A stretch of DNA of 64,000 nt. Origin: Paracoccus homiensis (lineage in GTDB: Bacteria > Pseudomonadota > Alphaproteobacteria > Rhodobacterales > Rhodobacteraceae). The translations under genes were made by a program, and so were the position numbers. The stretch lies in assembly GCF_900111675.1 (NCBI RefSeq), contig NZ_FOHO01000009.1, positions 1-64,000 of the forward strand. The letters run 5' to 3'. The notes under the pieces are model-generated. The model was not told the DNA's origin. It was given only the letters and a program-made list of their open reading frames with translations, and did not search any database. How positions within the stretch are numbered: the first letter of the stretch is position 1; each line of letters starts with the position of its first letter. Positions 24,257-33,080 of the stretch are shown piece by piece.

Positions 24257-26254
24257 ATGAACGACCATGAAGCCGCCGGGAATTCCCGGCGGCTTTTTGT
24301 CTATACGGCCGGTTTCTGGCGCCAGCCCCGCATCAGGCGTATCCTTGCACTTGCCGGGTGGGACATTCGCATGGGCCTGCCCTTTGCGGGCGATCATGTC
24401 GGCATCTGGGGGGCCAGCCCCCATGCTTGGCGCGGCCGCGCGGTGGCAAAACGTCGCGATGCGCGGATCGTCACGGTCGAGGATGCCTTTCTGCGATCCA
24501 TCCTGCCGGGACGCGCGCGTCATACCGTGGCGCGGCGTGGACCCATAGGGCTGCTGATCGATCCGGTGGGCCTGCATTTCGACCCGACTGGACCATCCCT
24601 GATCGAACGCCTGGCGACATCGCCCGATGCAGGCGCGGAACGGGGTCGGGCCACCGAACTGATCGCAAGATTGCGGGCCTTGGATCTGTCGAAATACAAC
24701 GCCCATCTGCCAGAGAACGCTCCGCCCAGGCCGGGCTATGTTCTGGTGGTCGATCAGACACGGGGTGACGCGTCGCTGATGGGTGCGGATCGCGGCCTGT
24801 TTCTGACGATGCTGCAAGCCGCGCGTGACGAAAACCCGGGGCGGCGCATCGTGCTGCGCAGCCACCCCGAAACCGCGGCAGGGCTGCGCCCCGGCCATCT
24901 GACGGCCGATGACCTGCATCCCGACGAGGTGATCTGCGACGCCCCGGTTTCACCCTGGAGGCTGGTTGAAAACGCCCACGCGGTCTATGCCGTCAGTTCG
25001 CAATTGGGCTACGAGGCGATGCTGGCGGGGCACCGGCCCGTGCTGTTCGGGCAACCTTTCTATGCCGGCTGGGGCAACAGCGATGATCGTAATCCCATCG
25101 CGCGCCGGTCTCCGGTCGATGTGCCCGCCCTGTTCGCCGCCAGCCATATGCTGGCCCCCGTCTGGTACGATCCCTGTCGCGATCGGCTGACCGATCTTTC
25201 CGGCGCGATCGATCAGTTGCAGGCCGAGTCAAAGACCTATCGTCAGGATCACGGCGGGCATCTGGCGCATGGCATGCGTTTGTGGAAACGGGGCTTCATC
25301 TCGAAGGCGTTCGGCGATGGCAAGGGGGTGCGCTTTACCGCAAGGCCCGATCCATCGGTGACGCTTGTCTGGGCAGGCAAGGCGCAGCCCGACAGCCGCG
25401 CGATCCGGGTCGAGGATGGGTTCATCCGCTCGCGCGGGTTGGGCGCGCAGCTTGTGCAACCCTTGTCACTGGTCGCGGATGATCTGGGGATCTATTACGA
25501 TCCGTCGCGCGAAAGCAGGCTTGAACGCATGATCGCGGACGGTCCGCCACCGGGGTGCGAGGCGCGGGCGGCCGCCTTGATCGCGCAGATCCGGCAGCTT
25601 GCCCTGTCGAAATACAATCTGGCCAGTGCTGCACACATGATGCCCGATACTGCTGGTCGCAAGGTCATCCTGGTGCCCGGACAGGTCGAGGATGACGCCT
25701 CGGTCCGTCTTGGCGGCGGGGCCGAGCGCAGCAATCTGGACCTGTTAAGCCGGGTCCGGCGCGACAACCCGGATGCGTTCATCACCTACAAGCCGCATCC
25801 CGATGTCGAAGCCGGGTTGCGCCCCGGTCGGGTCGAAGAAGCCATGCTGCGCAAGCTGGCCGATCACATCGCACGGCACGCCGATCCCCTGACGCTGATC
25901 GCCAATAGTGATGAATTGTGGACGATCAGCTCGACCATGGGGTTCGAGGCGCTTTTGCGTGATCTGCCGGTCGTGACCCTTGGGGCGCCCTTCTATGCCG
26001 GTTGGGGGCTGACGCGCGATATGGGTCCGGTGCCGCCACGGCGGCAAGCACGCCCCTCGCTGGCGGCCTTTGCCTATGCCGCGCTGATCGCCTATCCGCG
26101 TTATCGCGACCCGGTCACGGGCCTGCCCTGCCCGCCAGAGGTTGCGCTGGACCGGTTGGCCGATCCCGACCTGACGGCGGGGCCACCGATGCTGCGTCTG
26201 CTGGCCAAGGCTCAGGGCGCACTGGCTGGTCACAGTTGGATATGGCGGCGCTAG
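24257..26254 (+). CDS. kpsC: capsular polysaccharide export protein KpsC-like
   Basis: The 665-residue protein has two tandem copies of the capsule glycosyltransferase module, each containing a VEDAFLRS / VEDGFIRS motif, an LSKYN motif and a final QPFYAGWG / APFYAGWG motif. KpsC is a dual beta-Kdo transferase that starts the poly-Kdo linker on phosphatidylglycerol. The start at 24257 follows 16 bases after the upstream stop; the longer ORF is antisense to nothing and lacks a ribosome-binding site. Its stop overlaps ribD by four bases, tail to tail. Confidence 0.9.
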   Translation: MNDHEAAGNSRRLFVYTAGFWRQPRIRRILALAGWDIRMGLPFAGDHVGIWGASPHAWRGRAVAKRRDARIVTVEDAFLRSILPGRARHTVARRGPIGLLIDPVGLHFDPTGPSLIERLATSPDAGAERGRATELIARLRALDLSKYNAHLPENAPPRPGYVLVVDQTRGDASLMGADRGLFLTMLQAARDENPGRRIVLRSHPETAAGLRPGHLTADDLHPDEVICDAPVSPWRLVENAHAVYAVSSQLGYEAMLAGHRPVLFGQPFYAGWGNSDDRNPIARRSPVDVPALFAASHMLAPVWYDPCRDRLTDLSGAIDQLQAESKTYRQDHGGHLAHGMRLWKRGFISKAFGDGKGVRFTARPDPSVTLVWAGKAQPDSRAIRVEDGFIRSRGLGAQLVQPLSLVADDLGIYYDPSRESRLERMIADGPPPGCEARAAALIAQIRQLALSKYNLASAAHMMPDTAGRKVILVPGQVEDDASVRLGGGAERSNLDLLSRVRRDNPDAFITYKPHPDVEAGLRPGRVEEAMLRKLADHIARHADPLTLIANSDELWTISSTMGFEALLRDLPVVTLGAPFYAGWGLTRDMGPVPPRRQARPSLAAFAYAALIAYPRYRDPVTGLPCPPEVALDRLADPDLTAGPPMLRLLAKAQGALAGHSWIWRR

Positions 26255-27255
26255 ATCGCCTGCCACCGGTGGAACAGATCGCCTCCGATCGTCCGCGTTT
26301 CGATCAGCCGAAACCGCGGCGCGTGCGACAAGGCAGGCAGGTCCATCGGCCCGGTGCCCGGGCGTCCGTCGGCGCCGATAACGACCCCGGCGGTATAGCC
26401 GATCAGATGATCGACCAGCCCCGCGCGCAGCAGGCTGCCCGCCAGCACACCGCCCCCTTCGCAGAAGACGCGGGTGATGCCGCGATCGGCCAGTTCGGCC
26501 AGCGCGGCAACCGGATCGCCTTGCAGATGCCACAGCGGCCCGAATTCGGCACCTTCGGGCGGAAGGCCGGGGATGTCGCCGCCCAGTACCACGCGCACGG
26601 GCTGGCGCGGGGTGGCGATGCCGCGCACGTTCAGGCGCGGGCGATCCGCGCGGGCGGTCCCTGCCCCGACCAGAACCGCGTCATGCTGGGCACGCAATGC
26701 GTGAACATGGGCGCGGGCGGCCTGCCCGGTGATCCACTGGCTGTCACCATTCGCGGTGGCGATGCGCCCATCGAAACTGTTGGCCAGCTTCAGCGTGACG
26801 AAAGGACGCCCGCGTGTGATGCGGGACAGAAAGCCCGCCTGCAAGTCACGGGCCTCGGCCTCCATCACGCCTTCCACCACCTCGACCCCGGCGTCGCGCA
26901 GGATCGCATGGCCACGACCGGCGACGCGGCTGTCGGGATCGGTCAATGCGCTGACGACGCGCAGGACGCCCGACTGGACCAGCCCCTCGGCACAGGGGGG
27001 GGTTCGACCGTGATGGGCGCATGGTTCAAGCGTGACATAGGCCGTTGCGCCCCGCGCCAGATCGCCTGCGACGTCCAGGGCCATACGCTCGGCATGGGGG
27101 CGGCCGCCGGGTTGGGTCCAGCCGCGGCCTACGATCCGACCCTTGCGCAGAAGGACACAGCCCACGGCGGGGTTCGGCCAGACATTGCCCAATCCGCGCC
27201 GCGCAAGGCGCAGCGCATGGGCCATGTGGCGGCGGTCGTCCTGCGTTGCCGGCAC
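26251..27255 (-). CDS. ribD: bifunctional deaminase/reductase RibD
   Basis: The 334-residue protein carries an N-terminal cytidine-deaminase-like domain with a zinc site (HAE, then PCAHHGRTPPC) and a C-terminal reductase domain (LKLANSFDGRIA, DAVLVGAGTARADRPRLNVR, EGGGVLAGSLL). It catalyses two successive steps of riboflavin synthesis. The GTG start is three bases past the nrdR stop, so the two are co-transcribed. It is separated from ribE by the capsule genes. Confidence 0.95.
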   Translation of the reverse strand: MPATQDDRRHMAHALRLARRGLGNVWPNPAVGCVLLRKGRIVGRGWTQPGGRPHAERMALDVAGDLARGATAYVTLEPCAHHGRTPPCAEGLVQSGVLRVVSALTDPDSRVAGRGHAILRDAGVEVVEGVMEAEARDLQAGFLSRITRGRPFVTLKLANSFDGRIATANGDSQWITGQAARAHVHALRAQHDAVLVGAGTARADRPRLNVRGIATPRQPVRVVLGGDIPGLPPEGAEFGPLWHLQGDPVAALAELADRGITRVFCEGGGVLAGSLLRAGLVDHLIGYTAGVVIGADGRPGTGPMDLPALSHAPRFRLIETRTIGGDLFHRWQAI

Positions 27256-27258
27256 GGG

Positions 27259-27723
27259 CTATTCGGGAAGATTGTTGGGGCGAAGTTCGGACACGAACTT
27301 GTCGAAATCGTCGGCGTCCTGAAAATTCTTGTAGACGCTGGCAAAGCGGACATAGGCGACGTTGTCGATGCGTGACAGTGCCTCCATCACGATCTCGCCG
27401 ATAGCCTTGGATGGAATATCGGTTTCGCCGGTGCTTTCCAGACGCCGGACGATGCCGCTGATCATCTGTTCGATGCGATCAGGTTCGACGGCGCGTTTCT
27501 GCATCGCGATGCGGATCGAACGTGCCATCTTGTCGCGATCGAAATCTTCGCGCTTGCCGTTCGATTTCACCACCACCAGATCGCGCAGCTGGACCCGTTC
27601 ATAGGTCGTGAATCGCCCGCTGCAGGCCGGGCAAAAGCGACGCCGCCGGATCGCGACATTGTCTTCCGCAGGACGTGAATCCTTGACCTGCGTATCCACA
27701 TTTCCGCAAAACGGGCAGCGCAT
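27259..27723 (-). CDS. nrdR: transcriptional repressor NrdR
   Basis: The 154-residue repressor has an N-terminal zinc ribbon (MRCPFC, ...[12 protein letters not shown]) and an ATP-cone domain ([19 protein letters not shown]). It senses ATP/dATP and represses ribonucleotide reductase genes. The start at 27723 gives the canonical MRCPFCG N-terminus; the longer ORF adds an unneeded leader. It heads the nrdR-ribD pair. Confidence 0.97.
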   Translation of the reverse strand: MRCPFCGNVDTQVKDSRPAEDNVAIRRRRFCPACSGRFTTYERVQLRDLVVVKSNGKREDFDRDKMARSIRIAMQKRAVEPDRIEQMISGIVRRLESTGETDIPSKAIGEIVMEALSRIDNVAYVRFASVYKNFQDADDFDKFVSELRPNNLPE

Positions 27724-27787
27724 CCCTTGTCCCCTCTGACCCAGATTCCCCATACACTATAGGTAAATGGCCAGCGGTTGGGTAGCG

Positions 27788-27796
27788 TTATCCACA
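27788..27796. promoter_or_regulatory. perfect DnaA box
   Basis: The sequence TTATCCACA matches the strong DnaA-binding consensus exactly. It lies between the divergent nrdR and SDR genes. A single nine-base match can occur by chance; DnaA control of ribonucleotide-reductase-linked genes is known elsewhere, so it is noted. Confidence 0.35.
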
Positions 27797-27877
27797 GGCC
27801 ACTAGATGCAGGGTCTGGAACCTGTGTCCCGAAAGCCGCGTTCCTCGGCAGAATTCGCAGACGAAAGTGACCTTCTC

Positions 27878-28549
27878 ATGGCCAAGACTCTTTTCATCAC
27901 GGGCGCATCCTCGGGGATTGGCGCCGCCACGGCGCGGGCTGCTGTCGAACAGGGCTGGAACGTCGCCCTGATGGCGCGCAGCGCGGACAAGCTGACATCG
28001 CTGGCACAGGATCTGGGCGAAAAGGCCCTGCCGATCGTGGGCGACGTGACGCGGATGGCGGATCTGGATCAGGCGGTGTCGGACTGTATCGGCAAATTCG
28101 GCGGCATCGATGCGGTGTTTGCGAATGCCGGGCGGGGACTGGACAAGCCCGGCACGGTCGAAGGCGATCTGGACGATATCCGGGGCATGATCGAACTGAA
28201 TATCACCGCGCTTGTGCAGACCGCCCGCGCGACCCTGCCTGAACTGAAAAAGACCAAGGGCACGCTGGTCCTGACGGGGTCATCCGCCGGACGGCAGCAT
28301 ATCAAGGGCTCGATCTACGGCGCGACGAAATGGTTCGTGCATGGCTATGCCGGGAACATGGCCGATGAAATGCGTGAATGGGGCGGTCGCTGCGCGGTTG
28401 TCGCGCCGGGCATGGTCGACACCCCGTTCTTCGACAACGGCGCCCCGGACAAGCTGCAACCGCAGGACGTGGCAGAGGCCGTCATTCAGGCGATCACGGC
28501 CCCGCAGCGCGCCGCGATCCGGGAAATCTATCTGATGCCGCAGAACTAA
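27878..28549 (+). CDS. short-chain dehydrogenase/reductase
   Basis: The 223-residue NAD(P)-dependent oxidoreductase of the classical SDR type has a TGASSGIG cofactor motif (residues 8-15), NAG motif (FANAGRG), catalytic Ser (LTGSSAG) and YxxxK (YGATK). It resembles YdfG-type 3-hydroxy acid dehydrogenases, but the substrate is unclear. The start at 27878 gives the cofactor motif its normal distance from the N-terminus. Its stop overlaps yjbQ by four bases, convergent. Confidence 0.88.
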   Translation: MAKTLFITGASSGIGAATARAAVEQGWNVALMARSADKLTSLAQDLGEKALPIVGDVTRMADLDQAVSDCIGKFGGIDAVFANAGRGLDKPGTVEGDLDDIRGMIELNITALVQTARATLPELKKTKGTLVLTGSSAGRQHIKGSIYGATKWFVHGYAGNMADEMREWGGRCAVVAPGMVDTPFFDNGAPDKLQPQDVAEAVIQAITAPQRAAIREIYLMPQN

Positions 28550-28971
28550 CCGGGAATGAATGCCGCCACGACCTGCCGACGATGCGGGGCGTGGCGGTGT
28601 TCGACAAGGTAAACACCCTGCCAGCGGCCCAACGCCATCCGTCCGCCGATGACCGGGACCTGAAGGCTGGTCGGCAGCACGGCAGATTTCAGATGCGCGG
28701 GCATGTCATCCGGCCCCTCATGGCGATGGACAATCCAGCGCATGTCGGGATGGTCAGCCTGCGGGGCGATCCGATCCAGCCAGTTCAGCAAATCGACCTG
28801 AACATCGGGATCGGCGTTTTCCTGTATCAGCAGCGAACAGGACGTGTGCCTGACCATCAGCGTCAGAACTCCGTCCTGCACGGCATTGTCGCGCAGCCAT
28901 TCAGACAGCCGGTCGGTGAATTCGTGGAAGGCTGGCCCTGCCGTGTCGATCTGGATCAGGCTGTGCAGCAT
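28546..28971 (-). CDS. YjbQ (UPF0047) family protein
   Basis: The 141-residue protein has the family's LMVRHTSCSLLIQENADPDVQVDL block (key residues HTSC..L...N.DP), and the histidine-rich DDMPAHLKSAVL and GRWQGVYLVEHR motifs. The family has weak thiamine-phosphate synthase activity in E. coli, but its true role is debated. It is three bases past the rmuC stop. Confidence 0.9.
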   Translation of the reverse strand: MLHSLIQIDTAGPAFHEFTDRLSEWLRDNAVQDGVLTLMVRHTSCSLLIQENADPDVQVDLLNWLDRIAPQADHPDMRWIVHRHEGPDDMPAHLKSAVLPTSLQVPVIGGRMALGRWQGVYLVEHRHAPHRRQVVAAFIPG

Positions 28972-28974
28972 GAC

Positions 28975-30447
28975 CTAGCCCGTCTGCGAGGATTGATCGG
29001 GATGCGGCAGTTCCCCGACCTCGGCACCATCGTGATCGATCGCCATTTTCTTCTGTGCCCGCGCGCCCAACTCGCGCAGCATCTCGACCTGACGGATCAC
29101 GTTGCCCGATCCGCGCGTCAGGCGATCCATAGCCTGACCATGCGCGCGATTGGCCTGATCCAGCGATTTGCCCACCTGCTCCATCGAGTCGACGAAGCCG
29201 GCAACCTTGTCGTACAGCGCGCCGGCGCGTCGCGCGATTTCCATGGCGTTGCTTTCGCGCCGCTCGACCGCCCAGATATGTTCCACCGTCCGCAAGGTCA
29301 GCATCAACGTGGTCGGCGTCGTCAGACCGACACCACGTTCCAGCGCAAAGGCGGCAAGCGATGGATCAGCGCGCAACGCCTCGGAGAAAGCGCCTTCAAT
29401 CGGGATGAACATCAGAACGTAATCCACTGAATTATCATCCATTTGATGATACCCCTTGTCACCAAGCGTGGTGATGTGGGTGCGGATCGCGGCGACATGG
29501 CGACGCAGCGCGGCCTCGGCCTCGGCAGGGTCCTCACTGTTGACCGAGAGTTCATAGTCATTCAGCGAAACCTTGCTATCGATGACCATGATCTTCTGCC
29601 GTGGCATCTTGACGACAACGTCGGGTCGCCACAATTTGCCGTCCTCGTCGCGCCAACTGGACTGGATGTCGTAATGCGTGCCGGATTGCAGGCCCGATTC
29701 TTCCAGGATGCGTTCCAGAACCATTTCGCCCCATGCGCCCTGTCGCTGTTTTTCGCCCTTCAGCGCACGGGTCAGGTTGACCGCCTCGCGCGAAATCTGT
29801 TCCGATCTCTGGTGCAGCGTCAGGATCTGTTCGCGCAGGCGGGCGCCCTCTTCGTCCAGAACCTTGTTGCGGGTCTGCAATTCGGTCTGAAAGCGGTGCA
29901 CCTGATCGCGGAACGGTGTCAGCAACGCCGACAGGTGTTCCCCCTGTGAGCGCTGCATATCGGCCCGCTGCACCCGCAGCGTTTCCGATGCCATCAGCTT
30001 GAACTGGCCGGTCATTTCTTCGCGCAATTCACGCAAGGTCTGAATCTCACGCGCGGCATTTTCGCGATCTTTTTCGGCCCGCAGCCTGGCCTCGGCCAAT
30101 TCGGTCTGGATCTGTGCGGCCTGTTGCCGGGCCTGATGCAGCGCGTCTGTCAGACCGTCGCGTTCCTCGGCCAGTTCGGCCAGCCGCGCCCCGTGGGATT
30201 CAAGCCGGACATCCTGCTGACCAAGACGCAGTTCGGCCTGCCGCAGATTGTCCGAGAACTGATCGGCGCGGGCCTTTTCCGCGGCGGCCTGATCGCGGCT
30301 TTCGGCCAGGGCAGATGACAGCGCCACCTGATCCTGCCGGCCACGGCGCCAGATCAGCACCACCGCCCCAAGCGCCAGCACCGCCAGTCCCAGCATCAAC
30401 TGCAACCGCGACACATCATTGAACCAGGCGGCGATCTGTTCGGACAT
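28975..30447 (-). CDS. rmuC: DNA recombination protein RmuC
   Basis: The 490-residue protein has an N-terminal transmembrane anchor ([17 protein letters not shown]). A coiled coil of about 150 residues and the RmuC core follow: SLNDYELSV, LGDKGYHQMDDNSVDYVLMFIP, PTTLMLTLRTVEHIW. RmuC limits inversions and affects recombination in E. coli, and the core resembles nucleases. It lies downstream of rpoD and the BLUF gene on the same strand. Confidence 0.93.
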   Translation of the reverse strand: MSEQIAAWFNDVSRLQLMLGLAVLALGAVVLIWRRGRQDQVALSSALAESRDQAAAEKARADQFSDNLRQAELRLGQQDVRLESHGARLAELAEERDGLTDALHQARQQAAQIQTELAEARLRAEKDRENAAREIQTLRELREEMTGQFKLMASETLRVQRADMQRSQGEHLSALLTPFRDQVHRFQTELQTRNKVLDEEGARLREQILTLHQRSEQISREAVNLTRALKGEKQRQGAWGEMVLERILEESGLQSGTHYDIQSSWRDEDGKLWRPDVVVKMPRQKIMVIDSKVSLNDYELSVNSEDPAEAEAALRRHVAAIRTHITTLGDKGYHQMDDNSVDYVLMFIPIEGAFSEALRADPSLAAFALERGVGLTTPTTLMLTLRTVEHIWAVERRESNAMEIARRAGALYDKVAGFVDSMEQVGKSLDQANRAHGQAMDRLTRGSGNVIRQVEMLRELGARAQKKMAIDHDGAEVGELPHPDQSSQTG

Positions 30448-30522
30448 GCTGTCTCCATTCGCGAAATCTGCGCGGAGTGTTCACTTTTTGTGCTGAAACC
30501 GCAAGCCCGGTTGCAGGGGGGG

Positions 30523-30951
30523 TCAGATCGCCAGCGCCTGCAAGAAGGCGACAATTCCGCGCGTATATTCGCCGGGATTGACGGTCGAGGCGTCGGATTG
30601 CGCCAGCCAGTCCATCAGCGATTTCTGATTGCGGTCCGAAAACCGCATATGCCAGTCGCGGAAGCGCCGTTGATTCAGCGCCCCATCGTCCAGCACCGTC
30701 AACTGGTCATGGCGGCCATCCTTGCGGATCATCGCCATGACCAGGTCGATCTTTTCGGCAGGACCTTCCAGCCACTGAAAGAATAGCCCGTCCTCGTGAT
30801 GCAGGCAGCCGGTGATGCCGTGCTGCCCATTGCGTTCGCGGGCCGAGGCAAGGATGGCCTGAAGATCATCCTTGCCAAGCCCGTCGCGCGCCGCGCTGCG
30901 ATAAAGAACGAAGGCTAGACCGTCGGTGGTATCGGCAAGATCATTGGTCAA
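30523..30951 (-). CDS. BLUF-domain blue-light sensor
   Basis: The 142-residue single-domain BLUF protein binds FAD and senses blue light through hydrogen-bond rearrangement. All key residues are present: Tyr17 (VLYRS), Asn41 ([11 protein letters not shown]), Gln59 (FFQWLEG), Trp100 and Met102 (RDWHMRF). No output domain is attached, so it must signal by protein contact, as short BLUF proteins do. The start is a TTG at 30951, the only start ahead of Tyr17, and it overlaps the rpoD stop by 11 bases. That suggests translation coupled to rpoD. Confidence 0.88.
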   Translation of the reverse strand: MTNDLADTTDGLAFVLYRSAARDGLGKDDLQAILASARERNGQHGITGCLHHEDGLFFQWLEGPAEKIDLVMAMIRKDGRHDQLTVLDDGALNQRRFRDWHMRFSDRNQKSLMDWLAQSDASTVNPGEYTRGIVAFLQALAI

Positions 30952-32917
30952 GGAAGGAACGCAGCTTTCTGCTTCTGGAGGGGTGCTTCAGCTTGCGCAG
31001 GGCCTTGGCTTCGATCTGACGGATCCGTTCGCGGGTCACGCTGAACTGCTGACCGACCTCTTCCAGCGTGTGGTCGGTATTCATGCCGATGCCGAAACGC
31101 ATCCGCAGAACCCGTTCCTCGCGCGGGGTCAGGCTGGCCAGAACGCGGGTGGTCGTTTCCTTGAGGTTTTCCTGAATCGCACTGTCCAATGGCAGGACGG
31201 CATTCTTGTCCTCGATGAAATCGCCCAGCTGGCTGTCTTCCTCGTCCCCGATCGGGGTTTCGAGGCTGATCGGTTCCTTGGCGATCTTCATCACCTTGCG
31301 AACCTTCTCCAGCGGCATCTGCAGCTTCTCGGCCAGTTCCTCGGGCGTCGGCTCACGGCCGATCTCGTGGAGCATCTGGCGACCGGTCCGGACCAGCTTG
31401 TTGATCGTCTCGATCATGTGGACCGGGATGCGGATCGTGCGCGCCTGGTCCGCGATGGAGCGGGTGATCGCCTGACGGATCCACCAGGTCGCATAGGTCG
31501 AGAACTTGTAGCCGCGGCGATACTCGAACTTGTCCACGGCCTTCATCAAGCCGATATTGCCCTCCTGGATCAGGTCCAAGAACTGTAGCCCGCGGTTCGT
31601 GTATTTCTTGGCGATCGAGATCACCAGACGCAGGTTGGCCTCGACCATTTCCTTCTTGGCCTGACGTGCCTCTTTCTCGCCGCGCTGAACCTGCGCGACG
31701 ATCCGGCGGAATTCCTCGATATCGACGCCGACATACTGGCCGACCTGCGCCATCTCGGCGCGCAGATCCTCGACCTTGGCGCGCGACCGGTCAAACAGCG
31801 CCTGCCAGCCACGGCCGGCATTCTGCGACAGGCGTTCGACCCAGGTCGGGTCCAGTTCGCTGCCGCGATAGGCATCGATGAATTCACGGCGGTTGATGCG
31901 TGCGGCGTCAGCGAGCTTCACCATGCCCGAGTCGATGGTCACGATGCGGCGGTTGATGCCGTAAAGCTGATCGACCAGCGCCTCGATCCGGTTGTTGTGC
32001 AGATGAAGCGAGTTCACCAGCACGACGATCTCGCTGCGCAGTTTCTGGTAGTCGCTTTCGGCGGTGGCCGAAAAGCTGTTGTCTTCGTTCAACGTCGCCG
32101 ACATCCGCTGGTCCTGCATATCGGCCAGACGCTCGTAATCGCGCGCGATGATTTCCAGCGTTTCCAGAACCTTGGGCTTCAGGCTGGCTTCCATCGCGGC
32201 CAGCGACAGGTTTGCGCCCTCATCCTCTTCGTCGTCATCCTCGCCGCGCATCGGATTGCCGTCGGCATCCAGTTCCTCGCGCTTCTGCTGAGGTTCCGAG
32301 CTGCTGGCCTGCGGCGTCAGTTCCTCTTCGCCCTCGCCATCCTCGTCATCCATGGACTGACCGAAGGTGGTTTCCAGGTCGATCACGTCGCGCAGAAGGA
32401 TCTCTTCTTCCAGAAGTTCCTCGCGCCACATGGTGATGGCCTTGAAGGTCAGCGGGCTTTCGCACAGCCCGGCGATCATCGTGTTGCGACCGGCCTCGAT
32501 CCGCTTGGCGATGGCGATCTCGCCCTCGCGCGACAGCAGTTCGACGCTGCCCATCTCGCGCAGATACATGCGAACGGGATCGTCGGTGCGATCAAGCTTT
32601 TCGGTTTCGGTCGCCGCGACCGCCACCTCACGAGAGCCAGAGCCGGTGGTGACAACCGCGCCGCCTTCGGGCTCTTCGGCGCCTTCCTCGTCCTCGATGA
32701 CATTGATGCCCATTTCGGACAGCATCGACATCACGTCTTCGATCTGCTCACTGCTGACCTGTTCGGGGGGCAGCACCGTGTTCAGCTGATCATAGGTGAT
32801 ATAGCCACGCTCTCGCGCCTCGGCGATCATCTTCTTGACGGCCGCTTGGCTCATGTCCAGCGAATGGGCGTTGTCGTCCTTGTCGTTCTTGTCTTGCTCG
32901 TCGTCCTTGGCGGCCAT
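30941..32917 (-). CDS. rpoD: RNA polymerase primary sigma factor RpoD
   Basis: The 658-residue sigma-70 shows, in order: region 1.1, an acidic non-conserved region (EDGEGEEEL), region 1.2 ([11 protein letters not shown]), region 2 ([25 protein letters not shown], then [12 protein letters not shown]), region 3 and region 4 ([24 protein letters not shown]). It directs housekeeping transcription. Its stop overlaps the BLUF gene. dnaG lies upstream on the same strand, the usual dnaG-rpoD order. Confidence 0.99.
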   Translation of the reverse strand: MAAKDDEQDKNDKDDNAHSLDMSQAAVKKMIAEARERGYITYDQLNTVLPPEQVSSEQIEDVMSMLSEMGINVIEDEEGAEEPEGGAVVTTGSGSREVAVAATETEKLDRTDDPVRMYLREMGSVELLSREGEIAIAKRIEAGRNTMIAGLCESPLTFKAITMWREELLEEEILLRDVIDLETTFGQSMDDEDGEGEEELTPQASSSEPQQKREELDADGNPMRGEDDDEEDEGANLSLAAMEASLKPKVLETLEIIARDYERLADMQDQRMSATLNEDNSFSATAESDYQKLRSEIVVLVNSLHLHNNRIEALVDQLYGINRRIVTIDSGMVKLADAARINRREFIDAYRGSELDPTWVERLSQNAGRGWQALFDRSRAKVEDLRAEMAQVGQYVGVDIEEFRRIVAQVQRGEKEARQAKKEMVEANLRLVISIAKKYTNRGLQFLDLIQEGNIGLMKAVDKFEYRRGYKFSTYATWWIRQAITRSIADQARTIRIPVHMIETINKLVRTGRQMLHEIGREPTPEELAEKLQMPLEKVRKVMKIAKEPISLETPIGDEEDSQLGDFIEDKNAVLPLDSAIQENLKETTTRVLASLTPREERVLRMRFGIGMNTDHTLEEVGQQFSVTRERIRQIEAKALRKLKHPSRSRKLRSFLDQ

Positions 32918-33080
32918 CCAGGGCTCCTTCTCGGGGCGGTCATTCGCAGGCGGGGCAGCGAATCAGAGAGGTCATTGATGCGTTCTAGCGCGGTTCAGAA
33001 CCGAATCAAAGACGCAGGCAGTTAATGATTCGCAGTTTCGATTCGGGTGATTCGGTTTCGGTCGCGTTGCGGCATCGGTT

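Noticed and set aside
27740-27770. possible NrdR box near CACTATAGG
   Set aside because: Only one half resembles the 16-base palindrome; the other half does not match.
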